Shown: in pieces, positions 1 to 7,532 of the stretch
How positions within the stretch are numbered: the first letter of the stretch is position 1
Layout of the letters: each line of letters begins with the position of its first letter
NCBI GenBank assembly: GCA_963831645.1
Contig: CAWHQZ010000018.1
Location: forward strand, 1 to 15,485
Source of the DNA: CAWHQZ01 sp963831645
GTDB taxonomy: Bacteria > Pseudomonadota > Alphaproteobacteria > Rhizobiales > Aestuariivirgaceae
DNA: 15,485 bases
Direction of reading: 5' to 3'
Position numbers and translations under genes: made by a program
Notes under the pieces: model-generated
Seen by the model: the letters and a program-made list of their open reading frames with translations, nothing else
Database searches by the model: none
What the model was told of the DNA's origin: nothing

Positions 1-152
1 TCTATCGCGAAGCATTCAATAACGCGTACAAGAGCCATGTTGGCGACCCGCGCCAGGAAGAAGCCGCCCATCGCCTCGCCTGGGCTGCGGTCAAACGCCG
101 CTACGTAAAAGTCGGCGGGCAGTGGGTGGCACGAAGCGATGCCCAGGAGTGA
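1..152 (+). CDS. ChaB-family protein, 3' end only
   Basis: The window opens inside a reading frame of about 49 residues that stops with TGA at 150-152. The visible protein (YREAFNNAYKSH near its start, then RLAWAAVKRRYVKVGGQWV) matches the conserved core and C-terminus of the small ChaB family, whose E. coli member is described as a regulator of the ChaA cation antiporter. Family members are only about 70-80 residues, so perhaps a third is missing to the left. It converges on the DsrE gene, with about 30 bp between the two stops. The family call rests on motif recognition; a cellular role in this organism cannot be read from the sequence. Confidence 0.75.
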   Translation, partial: YREAFNNAYKSHVGDPRQEEAAHRLAWAAVKRRYVKVGGQWVARSDAQE

Positions 153-182
153 TAGCCCTGACGAACTGTCCTATCCATTTCG

Positions 183-536
183 CTAGAAGTTCACCACCTG
201 CGCGTCTGGGTCCTTCGCTGCGGCGTAAAATTCATTCATTCCGGCAAGCTTAACGCGCTTGTCGAGCACCGACGCTCTTAGACCGCGCGCCTCCACACAA
301 GGCTTGCAGGCCATCAGCGTCACGTTGGCATGGCTGGCGATCTCCTCGTACCTGTTGGGCGGGCCGACAGGTACCAGCTTGGCGCCAATGCCTTCGACTG
401 CCACAAGCACAGAGTCGGCGAACAGCATCAGGGTCACGTGATCGCCGCTCTGCACCGCCGAGGCAGCGAAGATGAACGGCAACATGGCTCGGGTAGGATC
501 AGTTGGGCCATAAGTGGCGGAGATGACAAAACGCAT
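183..536 (-). CDS. DsrE/DsrF-like family protein
   Basis: This is a 117-residue protein with an alternating beta/alpha pattern. It begins MRFVISATYGPTDPTRA, followed by a GDHVTLMLFADSV strand-turn and a CKPC motif (Cys77, Cys80), the layout of small DsrE-like proteins. Family members bind or relay sulfur, or are uncharacterised accessory proteins. The CxxC here could be redox active or carry persulfide; that is inference. It lies about 90 bp downstream of the hydrolase-OsmC gene on the same strand, so the two may be cotranscribed. The ATG at 536 has only a weak GGGTG-like ribosome site. The reading frame is intact, unlike several of its neighbours. Confidence 0.8.
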   Translation of the reverse strand: MRFVISATYGPTDPTRAMLPFIFAASAVQSGDHVTLMLFADSVLVAVEGIGAKLVPVGPPNRYEEIASHANVTLMACKPCVEARGLRASVLDKRVKLAGMNEFYAAAKDPDAQVVNF

Positions 537-626
537 TGTTCACCCAGTCTAGTTTCGGCTGCTCGGCAGATTGCTGATCGCTATGACAAGCTTGCAGGAA
601 GCTATCTCACCTTCATCCAATTTGCA

Positions 627-1852
627 TCACATCACCCTCGTCACCACGGCTGCACCGCCATCCAGCGTGCGATGCACCGGACACTTACCGGCAATTTCGA
701 CCAGCTTGTCGGCCAGTTCCGCATCGACGCCGCCTTCGACGCTGATCACGCGCTCGAACCGATCGATCTCGCCGGTACGGCCCTCGATGGCCTCACCGCA
801 GTCGCGGCAGTGCTCGACCGGCACCTTGCCGTGCGTCACACCCACCGATAGGCGCCCGAGCTGCAACTGCTTCTGTTCGGCATAAAGGCGCAGCGTCATG
901 GACGTGCACGCTCCCAGAGCGATCGCCAGATAGTCATAGGGGCTCGGGCCGCTGTCGAGACCGCCAACCCATGCGGGTTCATCAGTAATGAGGCGATGGC
1001 GCCCTGCCGTCACGCTGTTCTGAAACTCGCCGATCCCCGTTTCCGCAACGAGGACGCCTTCGTGCATAGCTGCGACGTCCTGCCGCCCCTCGGGCAGAAA
1101 GCGCGATGCCCACGCGGCGATGACCTCGGCGGCGTAGGCGGCATCCCGCCGATCGGAGAGGAGGTGGTCGGCGCTGTCGAGCGAGACGAAGCTCTTGGGA
1201 TGCTTGGCTGCGGTGAAGATTGCCGTGGCGTGCTCGATGCCGACCGTCTGGTCCGTCGGTGCGTGCATCACGAGCAGCGCCTTGCGCAGGTTCGGGATGC
1301 GATCCGTAAACGCCTGTCCGCACGCGTCCTCGACAAACTCTCTGCGGATCGTGAACGTGCGGCCGGCGAGTGTCACGTTGGCGATGCCGTCGCCCTTGAT
1401 CTTTTCGAGGTCTGCATTGAACTGGTGGAGGACATGGGCGACGTCAGATGGGGCTGCGATCGTCACCACGCCGCAGCCTCGGGGACACGGTGGGCAGCCG
1501 CGAGCACCGCGGTACCTCCGAGCGAGTGGCCAATGAGCAGCGCCGGGGCGGAGAAATGCGCACGCAGATGATCCGCGGCGCGCACGAGGTCCCCGACATT
1601 CGAGGAGAAGTTGGTGTTAGCGAACTCTCCATCGGAAGTTCTAAGCCCCATGAAATCGAAACGCAGCACCGCGATGCCGAGCGAGGCCAGCTTCGCAGTG
1701 ATGCATCGGGCGGCGATTACGTCATTAGAACATTCGAAGCACTGGGCGAATAGCGCATAGGCGCGCAGCGCGCCCGTGGGGAGGTCGAGGCGCGCGGCGA
1801 GCCCGTGGCCGAGACTGCTAGTGAACGCGATAGGGATAGTATTCTGTGCCAT
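627..1852 (-). CDS. Bifunctional alpha/beta hydrolase-OsmC protein, split by a frameshift
   Basis: Two overlapping frames form one conserved fusion of about 410 residues. The first (1852 to 1463, 129 aa) starts at an ATG with a GAGGAG ribosome site 6 bp upstream. It holds the hydrolase N-half with nucleophile elbow GHSLGG (Ser110). The second (1469 to 627, 280 aa) continues directly with VTIAAPSD, supplies likely acid and His residues (PTD at 71-73, SADH at 99-102), then an OsmC domain from about residue 140. That domain carries peroxidatic Cys188 (ALGACTSM) and resolving Cys263 (GKCPVH). OsmC domains reduce organic hydroperoxides. One missing base near 1466-1470 separates the halves; restoring a G gives an unbroken AAAVVTIAAP. 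The stop of the first frame overlaps the GTG of the second, so coupled translation cannot be fully excluded. Confidence 0.85.
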
Positions 1853-2115
1853 GGGTAACTCCTCGACGTCGGCTCGTAAAGCAAGGGTGCCGGTGAAATG
1901 GCGCGGACCTTGGCGTGTCGCGACGGCCCGGCTCTAAACGTTTTTCAGCAGCAATCAGAGGCAAAGCGGATTATCCCGGTCGCCGAGGGGTTCAATTTCA
2001 ACAAGACCGGTAGACCCTCACCGGGTCGGTTAAACAAAATGTCAGTTTCTATACGCGACGGTCGACGTCGGATTCGTGCCAGTCAATAAATACGTACACG
2101 TCAGCCGCGACGAAA
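1853..2115. other. Intergenic region upstream of hydrolase-OsmC
   Basis: No convincing gene is seen. The stretch must hold the promoter of the hydrolase-OsmC gene and the 3' end of the rhodanese transcript, both on the minus strand. A small inverted repeat (GACCC at 2013-2017, GGGTC at 2023-2027) is present but has no T-run and is too short to call a terminator. No perfect FNR-type box was found here; the nearest match reads TTG-N8-GAA on the minus strand at about 1993-2006. Confidence 0.4.
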
Positions 2116-3562
2116 CTATGCAGCCTCTGCTCGGCCTCTCTCTACTGTTCCGACCTTTGGGTAGCTCGAAAACAGATCGTCGATCAATGTGACGTCGTAG
2201 CCCTTCCGAGCCAGGTAAGAACTCGCAACGGCGGCGCGTTGTCCAGAGCCACAATGAACGAGCAATTTCACGCCTTTGGGCAGGCGTACGAGATGTTCCG
2301 GGAGGCGGCTGTAGGGAGCCAGAATGGCTCCCGGCAAATGGCCGCGCTCGTATTCGGACGGATTTGCGCACATCCACGACAGGCGCTCCCGAGCGGCGCA
2401 ATTCTTCCGCCTCGCGAAAAGTGATCGTCGCAATCGTTTCTGCTTCTCCGCCCGTGGAGAAATAGCGGTAGAGAGTGTCGACGGAGCTGGTCATTTCCAG
2501 ATTGTCATAGCCAATGCGGACCAACCGGCGGATGACCTCATCAAGGTGCTGAGGCGACGCGATCAGTAAAAGGTTAGCCGTAGAATCTTCGACCAATGAT
2601 CCAACGGTCATGCAGAAACCGGCATTGAGGGGCGCATGTAGCGCGCCTGGCAGGTGTTTCCTCATGAAGACAGCGCGATCTGGTCGCGTATCAAGGATTG
2701 TCGCCTTCGCGTGACGCACCGCCTTGCGCAGTTCCTGGACGGAAAGCTGACGGGGACGGGGCAAAGCGCCGAGTAGCGGAACACCGTCACGATTCAGTTC
2801 CTTCATGCGTGCGAAATAGAGGGGTGGCTCGGGCTGATCTTTCAGGATGTACTCCACAAACGCAGTCTCGCTTTCACGGGCTTTGGCCAACCCCGGATTT
2901 CGGACTTTCTCATAGCCAATGGTGCTTTGTGGGACAGCGCCGAGCGACTTCCCGCAAGCCGACCCGGCACCATGTGCAGGCCATACCTGGAGATAATCGG
3001 GGAATTTGAAGGCGCGATGGGCTGACGTGAACAGCCGCTTCGCCGAAGCCCTGGCCGTGTTTTGGATCTTCGCCGCCGTCTCCAACAGGTCGGGTCGGCC
3101 GAGGTCGCCAACAAACAGGAAATCGCCCGTGACGATGCCCATCGGTTCTTTGGCCGCGGCGTCAGTGACCACGAAAGACACGTGCTCCGGCGTATGGCCG
3201 GGCGTATGAACGGCCTGGAGAGTGAGATTCCCGATCTGGAATCTGTCGCCGTCCCTCAGCAGGATCACGTCATAGCCGTGTCGCTCCGCCCATTTGGAGC
3301 TCCACCCTTCGCCCGCGCCTTCTGCGGAGACGTATACCTTCACACCGGCGCATTCGGCCAATTCGCGCACGCCGGATAGAAAATCAGCGTGAATGTGTGT
3401 TTCTGCGGCGGCGACAATTCTGAGACCTTCCTCGTCCGCGATGGCGAGGTATCGGTCCACATCACGTTCGGGATCGATGATGATCGCTTGTCCAGTCGTT
3501 TCGCACCCGATCAGGTACGCATACTGGGCGAGGCAGGTATCATTAATCTGACGAAAGAACAT
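2116..3562 (-). CDS. MBL-fold/double-rhodanese fusion (persulfide dioxygenase-like), frameshifted
   Basis: The ATG at 3562 (MFFRQINDTC) is the likely start, because a longer frame to 3619 adds an unconserved leader. Residues 1 to about 240 form a metallo-beta-lactamase fold of the ETHE1/persulfide dioxygenase type: THIHADF (His56, His58, Asp60), TPGHT (His123), GDFLF (Asp147) and PAHG. Iron ligands equivalent to ETHE1 His79, His135 and Asp154 are therefore kept. The His that normally follows HxHxD is Phe. A first rhodanese domain (about 275-365) has no catalytic Cys. The second (about 378-460) has the Cys loop HCGSGQRA, but in another frame. An extra A in the AAA at 2363-2365 breaks the frame; with AA the protein reads DVRNPSEYERGHLPG on to a TGA at 2116. 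Likely role: oxidation of persulfides or sulfane-sulfur transfer. An FNR-type box lies about 116 bp upstream. Confidence 0.82.
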
Positions 3563-3778
3563 CGCTCTCTCTTCTCCGATAGGCTCAGTCGTTTGAAACG
3601 CTCCCTTCAGGCGCTTCAAGCATCTCGTCTATCTCCTATTGCCCCTACAAATCTTGCAGCTCCCGACCGCTCGCGAATTGATCTGAATCAATGGCAACTC
3701 TGTTTCGGCGCTGGACCCGGTTTTCTGATCGCCAGAAATGCTTGGAGACCCGCTCACTTTGTCTCCGCTCATGGCACG
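3563..3778. other. Promoter region of the MBL-rhodanese gene
   Basis: About 215 bp between the rhodanese start and repeat copy C. It contains the FNR/FixK box at 3678-3691. No coding potential is supported; the apparent minus-strand frame crossing 3629-3859 runs into the repeat and resembles no protein. If the box acts at the usual -41.5 position for a minus-strand promoter, transcription would begin near 3643 with a weak -10 (AAGATT, 3655 to 3650). Confidence 0.5.
3678..3691. promoter_or_regulatory. FNR/FixK-type binding site upstream of the MBL-rhodanese gene
   Basis: The sequence TTGATCTGAATCAA is a perfect TTGAT-N4-ATCAA palindrome, the consensus of the FNR/FixK/Dnr-NnrR family that activates genes at low oxygen or in response to nitric oxide. 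It lies about 116 bp before the ATG at 3562 and is the only such site in this intergenic region. Confidence 0.8.
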
Positions 3779-3864
3779 TAAGCGTATCTCGCTGGACGCT
3801 CGCTCCCGGGGTATAGCAACGGTCGGGCTATCCCTGCAGGTGTTGGCGATGTGGCGCAACCCTG
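3779..3864 (-). repeat. Interspersed hairpin repeat, copy C
   Basis: Minus-strand copy of a repeat also present at 5488-5580 and 12097-12189. Read on the minus strand it opens GGTTGCGCCACATCGCCAA, followed by TGCAGGGATAGCCC, GCTATACCCCGGGAGC and a GCGTCCAGCG block. A stem-loop core pairs GGGATAGC with GCTATACCC (3809-3834). It begins 24 bp after the mgtE stop and lies in the same orientation as that gene. Confidence 0.8.
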
Positions 3865-3888
3865 CTTAGGATCGAAGCTGGAATCGGG

Positions 3889-4855
3889 TCAAACGAGCGC
3901 TGTTACCATGGCGAAATAGATGGCGATGCTGAGCAGGTCCTGGATGATGGTGGCGAGCGGACCGCTTCCATAGGCGGGGTCCATACCCTGGTTGGACAGC
4001 GCCCAGGGAAGAAGAAGGCCAACCACGCTGGCAACGGCTCCGGCGCACAGGATCGATAGCGCAACCGCGACTTCCAAGCTTCGCCTGACCAAATATCAGA
4101 ACGACTGCCGGCAGGGTGACTGCTCCGAGAGCAGCCCCGATGAAGACGCCCGTCGATGACTCGCTGGCAAAAAACGAGGCAAGCGGCAGGTGGCCGCGTG
4201 ACAGCGCACGTATCACGATGGCTTCCGTCTGGGTGCCGATCGCGTCGGCAATATAGACAATAGCTGGAAGAAAGAATGCAACCGCCACCTGCGTCCGGAT
4301 GGTGTCTTCGTAACCGGCAACCAGAAGTGCGGATGCCAGGCACCCGCCAAGTCCTACCAACAACCATGGCAACCGGTTCCGTGCCTTGACCAGAATGGGC
4401 ATTTCGAGCGCCTTGCGGGTCGGGTCACGTCGATGCCGGATACCGGCAAGCCGATGCACGTCTTCATCATGTTCATGCTGCAACACATCGATGATTGCGA
4501 GTGGAGGAATGATGCCGATGAGCCTTCCTTTCCCATCCACGACCGGCACCGTCGCCTGCCGGCTCCTGGAGGCCACAGCCGCCACAGCCTCCTGGTCAAG
4601 TTCCGGCCCCACCGTCAGCATCGGCTGACTGGCCAGATCAGCGATGGCCGCTGTGCCAGGCGATTTCATCAACTCGCGCAAGGGTACGGCCGACCGCAAC
4701 CGACCCAGCTCATCGGTGACGTAAAACACGCCGGTTTCGGCGTCATCATGACGCGCCAGGCGCCGCCGCGCGTCATCGACGGTCTCGCGGTCAGTGGCCG
4801 ACAGGAAATGACGCGTCATCATCTTGCTCGCGGTTTCAGCATGCTTGTTGTTCAC
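3889..4855 (-). CDS. mgtE: MgtE-type magnesium transporter with CBS domains, frameshifted
   Basis: The likely start is the GTG at 4855, with a GGAGGA ribosome site about 7 bp before it. Residues about 14-125 form a pair of CBS domains (QATVPVVDGKGRLIGIIP in the second). After a linker with EDVHRLAG, the MgtE membrane domain starts near residue 163 (PWLLVGLGGCLASALLVAG) and carries the signature IADAIGTQTEAIVIRALSRG. The frame breaks near 4085-4090: removing one T from the TTT there joins VVLI to LVRRSLEVAVALSILCAG and restores the last helices, ending at TGA 3889. The repaired protein is about 320 residues against about 450 for classical MgtE, because the N-terminal cytosolic MgtE_N domain is absent. 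Such short CBS-MgtE forms exist as a subgroup; the expected role is Mg2+ or Co2+ uptake at the inner membrane. Confidence 0.82.
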
Positions 4856-4903
4856 GAGTGGTTCCTCCGGGATACCTCAGCCATTGCCACGCTCGGCGCG
4901 CCG

Positions 4904-5265
4904 CCTGCCTGACGTCGTATCAACCCGCAGTACCAAACATGTCTTCATGTTTTCGCGGAAGCCACGGTTGATTTGACCGCCCGGCGCCAACCCCGCTATT
5001 GGCAGAATTTGAGACCGGCCCGACCCTGGACATTGCGTCCCGAGTGCGACCCTATAGCCGCTTCCTGTTTCGATGGTGAATCCGAACTTTCTGAAGGGCG
5101 AGATGTGGGGATTTCCCGGCTCACCCGTCGAGCATGTCGAAACTCATGCCGCCCATGTATTTCTCTGTGGTGACCGCGCCTTCAAGATCAAGAAGGCCGT
5201 GAAACTCCCCTATCTTGAGTTCTCCACCGTTGCCTTGCGGCGCGCCGTCCTCAAGCGCGAACTGG
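4904..5265 (+). repeat. Segmental duplication, copy 1 (leader plus 5' end of the APH/kinase gene)
   Basis: This block is a close direct copy of 7963-8320. The match starts at CCTGCCTGAC and runs through about 165 bp of leader and 193 bp of coding sequence, ending at CGCGAACTGG. The coding part is nearly identical; the leader has more substitutions and small indels. The left edge lies 48 bp upstream of the mgtE GTG, so it has probably replaced part of the mgtE upstream region. It is the truncated partner of the pair. Confidence 0.9.
5073..5265 (+). pseudogene. Truncated 5' fragment of the APH/kinase gene
   Basis: It starts at the same ATG context as the full gene at 8128 and encodes MVNPNFLKGEMWGFPGSP and the following residues, about 64 in all, almost identical to the N-terminus of the full protein. 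It breaks off after the residues equivalent to LKRELG and runs into an unrelated reductase fragment. All catalytic motifs (HGDLH, P-loop) are missing, so it cannot be functional. Confidence 0.88.
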
Positions 5266-5440
5266 GACGGGTTCGGTCGCGCTGCATGATGCGGCGGCGG
5301 ACGTCGCCCGGCTGAAACGAGAGAACGGTCCTGCATTGGTGACGCAAGGCAGCAATGATCTGATCCAGACTGATCGACGAGATCAGCACGCTCACGTCCC
5401 GATCGTGCTAGGCAGCGGCAAGAAGCTGTTCGGCGACGGC
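5266..5440 (+). pseudogene. Remnant of a RibD-C/dihydrofolate-reductase-like gene
   Basis: Translation gives GSVALHDAAADVARLKREN, then GPALVTQGSNDLIQT, then in another frame LIDEISTLT, and back in the first frame PIVLGSGKKLFGDG. This is the order of the C-terminal half of the small DHFR-like (RibD C-terminal domain) reductases, whose landmarks are GSxDLIQTL, LIDE and PVVLGSGKRLFG. Its N-terminal half and extreme C-terminus are absent and it has two frame changes, so it is a dead fragment. It is fused directly to the truncated kinase copy on the left and an mgtE-like scrap on the right. Confidence 0.7.
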
Positions 5441-5484
5441 CGTTGCCTGCCGGTTCCTGGAGGCCACAGCGGCCACAGCCTCCT
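5441..5484 (-). repeat. 44-bp scrap of an mgtE-like CBS domain
   Basis: It matches 4550-4593, inside the mgtE gene of this window, at 41 of 44 positions. On the minus strand it encodes EAVAAVASRNRQAT, against EAVAAVASRSRQAT in the transporter. It has no neighbouring mgtE sequence and abuts repeat copy A. It is either a gene-conversion scrap or the leftover of a second mgtE gene. Confidence 0.75.
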
Positions 5485-5487
5485 AAC

Positions 5488-5580
5488 CAGAGTTGCGCCA
5501 CTTCGCCAGCACATGCAGGGACAGCCCAACCGACGCTATTGCCCCGGGAGCAGACGTCCAGCGTCTTACGCTATGGTAGA
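5488..5580 (+). repeat. Interspersed hairpin repeat, copy A
   Basis: Plus-strand copy of the repeat found at 3779-3864 and 12097-12189. It shares AGTTGCGCCACTTCGCCA, ACATGCAGGGA, AGCCCAACCGACGCTAT and CCCCGGGAGC with copy B and ends near TATGGTAGA. Its hairpin is less perfect than in the other copies (GGGACAGC against GCTATTGCCC). It lies 37 bp beyond the nirK stop but antisense to that gene. Confidence 0.8.
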
Positions 5581-5616
5581 CATGGGCCCTGCTGCTGGGG
5601 TGATGGAGCATGCTGC

Positions 5617-7383
5617 CTAATGCCCGGTGCCGGCGCCCTCGGCGTATGGCTTGTAAATCTCGGGAACTTGCTCGCCCTCGCTGATGAGAAATCCGACCAG
5701 TCCGCGCTCGAGCCGCGACAGTGCGTGATCGACCAGGATGAAGCGGCCGGGCACGTCGAGCTTGAACTCGACGACGGCGGCGCCGCCGGGTGGCACTGAC
5801 ACGGTCTGCACGCCCTGCGCGGGCGGGCTGATGATATCGGCCCAGTCGTAGACGCGGTCGAAGATCTCGCCGATCACGTGGAACGATGAGGTGAAGTTCG
5901 GTCCGCCGACGCCGACGTACATCCGCACGGTCTCGCCGACTTTGGCGTGCATCGGGTGCTGCTTGGTGAGAGCACCGACGGCGCCGTTGAAGACGAAGTA
6001 CTCGGGCGTCTCGGCCAACAGCTTGTCAACACTGAACTCCTGGCCGCCCATCACGCCAAACGGCGCTTCGGTATAGATCTCGCCCTGCATGACGTAGAAC
6101 TCATGGTCGACCGGCGGCAGGCCGCCCTCTGGCTCGACCAGGATCAGGCCGTACATGCCGTTGGCGATGTGGTGCGCTACCATTGGCGTCGCGCAGTGAT
6201 AGACATAGACGCCGGGTACGAGGGCCTTGAAGTCTACCCGCTTGGCGCCGCCCGGATCCACCTGCAGGTGCGCGGCGCCGCCGCCCGGGCCGGTCGCACC
6301 ATGGAAGTCGACCGAGTGGATCATGGCGGAATTGGCGTCGTTCTTCATGATCACTTCGACCGTATCGCCGACCCGCACGCGCAGGAACGGGCCGGGAACC
6401 GTGCCGTTGAAGGTCCAGTAGGTGTAAGTGCTGCTATCGGCGATCTGGCCTTCCAATTCGATCGCTTCGAGTTCGACCCGCACGCGCTTTGGCGCGCGGT
6501 CGCCGATCGGTGGCGGCACCGACGTCGGATTCATGACGATGCTGTGCGAAGCTTTCGCGATCTCGGGCGACTTCGCAGGCGCCACGACGAGCCTGCCTTC
6601 CATGCCGGAGAGGCGATGGCCGGGCAGCGAACAGTAGTAGTTGACGGTGCCCGCGGCCCTGGCGCGGAACGCAACGGTAGTCGCGGATCCCTTGCTAACA
6701 ACATGCTGCGACTTCACTCCAAATTCCTCGATGACGATGTCGTGCTCGGCGCCCTCGCCATTGATGAGCGTAATCTGCACGACGTCGCCCTCGTGCGCTT
6801 TCAATTCGGGATTGACGACGCCGTCGATCTCGCCGCCGAAACCGATATATGTCATGCGGCCTTCGGCCACGCCGCTGCGCAGCGTGTACTTGAGATCCGG
6901 GATGTAGTTCGCCGGAATCGTCGGGTCGCGTTCCAATCCCGCCGCGGGTGCGGTGTGCCCGGCCGCCTCGTCGGAAGTCGTGGCAGGAGCCTCCGACGAC
7001 GACGACGCAGGACCAGCCTGCGCGGCCGCGAGATAGGCGATGACGGCGGCGCGATCCTCTGCGTTCGTCAAGCCGGGGAAGACCATCCTGGTGCCGGGCA
7101 CCGCCTTTGACGGGTCGGCCAGGAAAGCATCAAGCGTCTGCTGGTTCCAGGTCAGGCCGGACTGGCTCAGCGCGCTCGAAAAGCGGAAGTCGGGCAGCGA
7201 CCCCGCCGCGCGGCCGATGGCGCCCGCCAGGCTCGGGCCAATCTTGCTCCTGCCGGCCTCGAGGCTGTGGCAGGCCGCGCATTTGCGGAAAACCTTCTCG
7301 CCATCCGCCGGGCTGGTCTGTCCGGCAGACAATGTGATGACACCGGCCAGCACACCGGCCAACATTCCAAGCTTGCGCCACAT
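5617..7383 (-). CDS. nirK: Copper nitrite reductase with N-terminal cytochrome c and extra cupredoxin domain
   Basis: An intact 588-residue periplasmic enzyme that reduces nitrite to nitric oxide. Residues 1-21 form a Sec-type signal peptide. Residues about 25-122 are a class I cytochrome c with CAACH (35-39) and probable Met100 ligand. After a Ser/Ala/Thr-rich linker (about 123-150), residues about 160-268 form a cupredoxin with a complete type 1 copper set (His214, Cys251, His256, Met261). Residues about 300-570 are the NirK core, similar to the AniA-like class: type 1 His356, Cys397, His405, Met410; type 2 His361, His396, His553; catalytic Asp359 and His502. The two N-terminal redox domains presumably act as tethered electron donors, which is inference. 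The ATG at 7383 has an AAGGGAG ribosome site about 8 bp upstream. An FNR-type box lies 70 bp upstream. Confidence 0.95.
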   Translation of the reverse strand: MWRKLGMLAGVLAGVITLSAGQTSPADGEKVFRKCAACHSLEAGRSKIGPSLAGAIGRAAGSLPDFRFSSALSQSGLTWNQQTLDAFLADPSKAVPGTRMVFPGLTNAEDRAAVIAYLAAAQAGPASSSSEAPATTSDEAAGHTAPAAGLERDPTIPANYIPDLKYTLRSGVAEGRMTYIGFGGEIDGVVNPELKAHEGDVVQITLINGEGAEHDIVIEEFGVKSQHVVSKGSATTVAFRARAAGTVNYYCSLPGHRLSGMEGRLVVAPAKSPEIAKASHSIVMNPTSVPPPIGDRAPKRVRVELEAIELEGQIADSSTYTYWTFNGTVPGPFLRVRVGDTVEVIMKNDANSAMIHSVDFHGATGPGGGAAHLQVDPGGAKRVDFKALVPGVYVYHCATPMVAHHIANGMYGLILVEPEGGLPPVDHEFYVMQGEIYTEAPFGVMGGQEFSVDKLLAETPEYFVFNGAVGALTKQHPMHAKVGETVRMYVGVGGPNFTSSFHVIGEIFDRVYDWADIISPPAQGVQTVSVPPGGAAVVEFKLDVPGRFILVDHALSRLERGLVGFLISEGEQVPEIYKPYAEGAGTGH

Positions 7384-7425
7384 CGCAGATCTCCCTTCGA
7401 ACGCCCAGAAATTTCGCGTCTACTC

Positions 7426-7441
7426 CCGTACGCGAGTACGG
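7426..7441. promoter_or_regulatory. Nested palindrome between the FNR box and nirK
   Basis: A perfect inverted repeat, CCGTAC-gcga-GTACGG, overlaps a second near-palindrome, ACTC-cCGTACGc-GAGT (7422-7437). It covers the expected -10 region of a minus-strand promoter activated from the FNR box, so it could be a repressor operator; if transcription starts further upstream, it could be a 5'-UTR hairpin. No known regulator is recognised. Confidence 0.4.
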
Positions 7442-7452
7442 TTCGGAAGGTC

Positions 7453-7466
7453 TTGATTTGCATCAA
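7453..7466. promoter_or_regulatory. FNR/NnrR-type binding site upstream of nirK
   Basis: TTGATTTGCATCAA is a perfect TTGAT-N4-ATCAA site, as expected for anaerobic or NO-responsive control of a nitrite reductase gene. It lies 70 bp before the nirK ATG, between nirK and the divergent PAN gene, so it could serve either; nirK is the established type of target. Confidence 0.85.
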
Positions 7467-7532
7467 GGCGTCGTCGTGGGAACAGTCTGATCGTCTTCTG
7501 TCCCGCCTCGCAAAAGGACAATTCCTTAGTTC

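Noticed and set aside
2013..2027. Possible terminator GACCC-N5-GGGTC downstream of the rhodanese gene
   Set aside because: Five base pairs and no T-run on either strand; too weak to call.
3629..3859. Small minus-strand open frame starting MRHIANTCRDSPT
   Set aside because: Its first half is the translation of repeat copy C; the same peptide appears when the copies at 5488 and 12097 are translated. The repeat has hairpin structure and indels between copies, so it is not coding.
5947..7110. Long plus-strand open frame (387 codons) opposite nirK
   Set aside because: It is the antisense shadow of a high-GC coding region. Its composition is rich in Arg, Asp and His with no recognisable domain, while nirK on the other strand has every catalytic residue.
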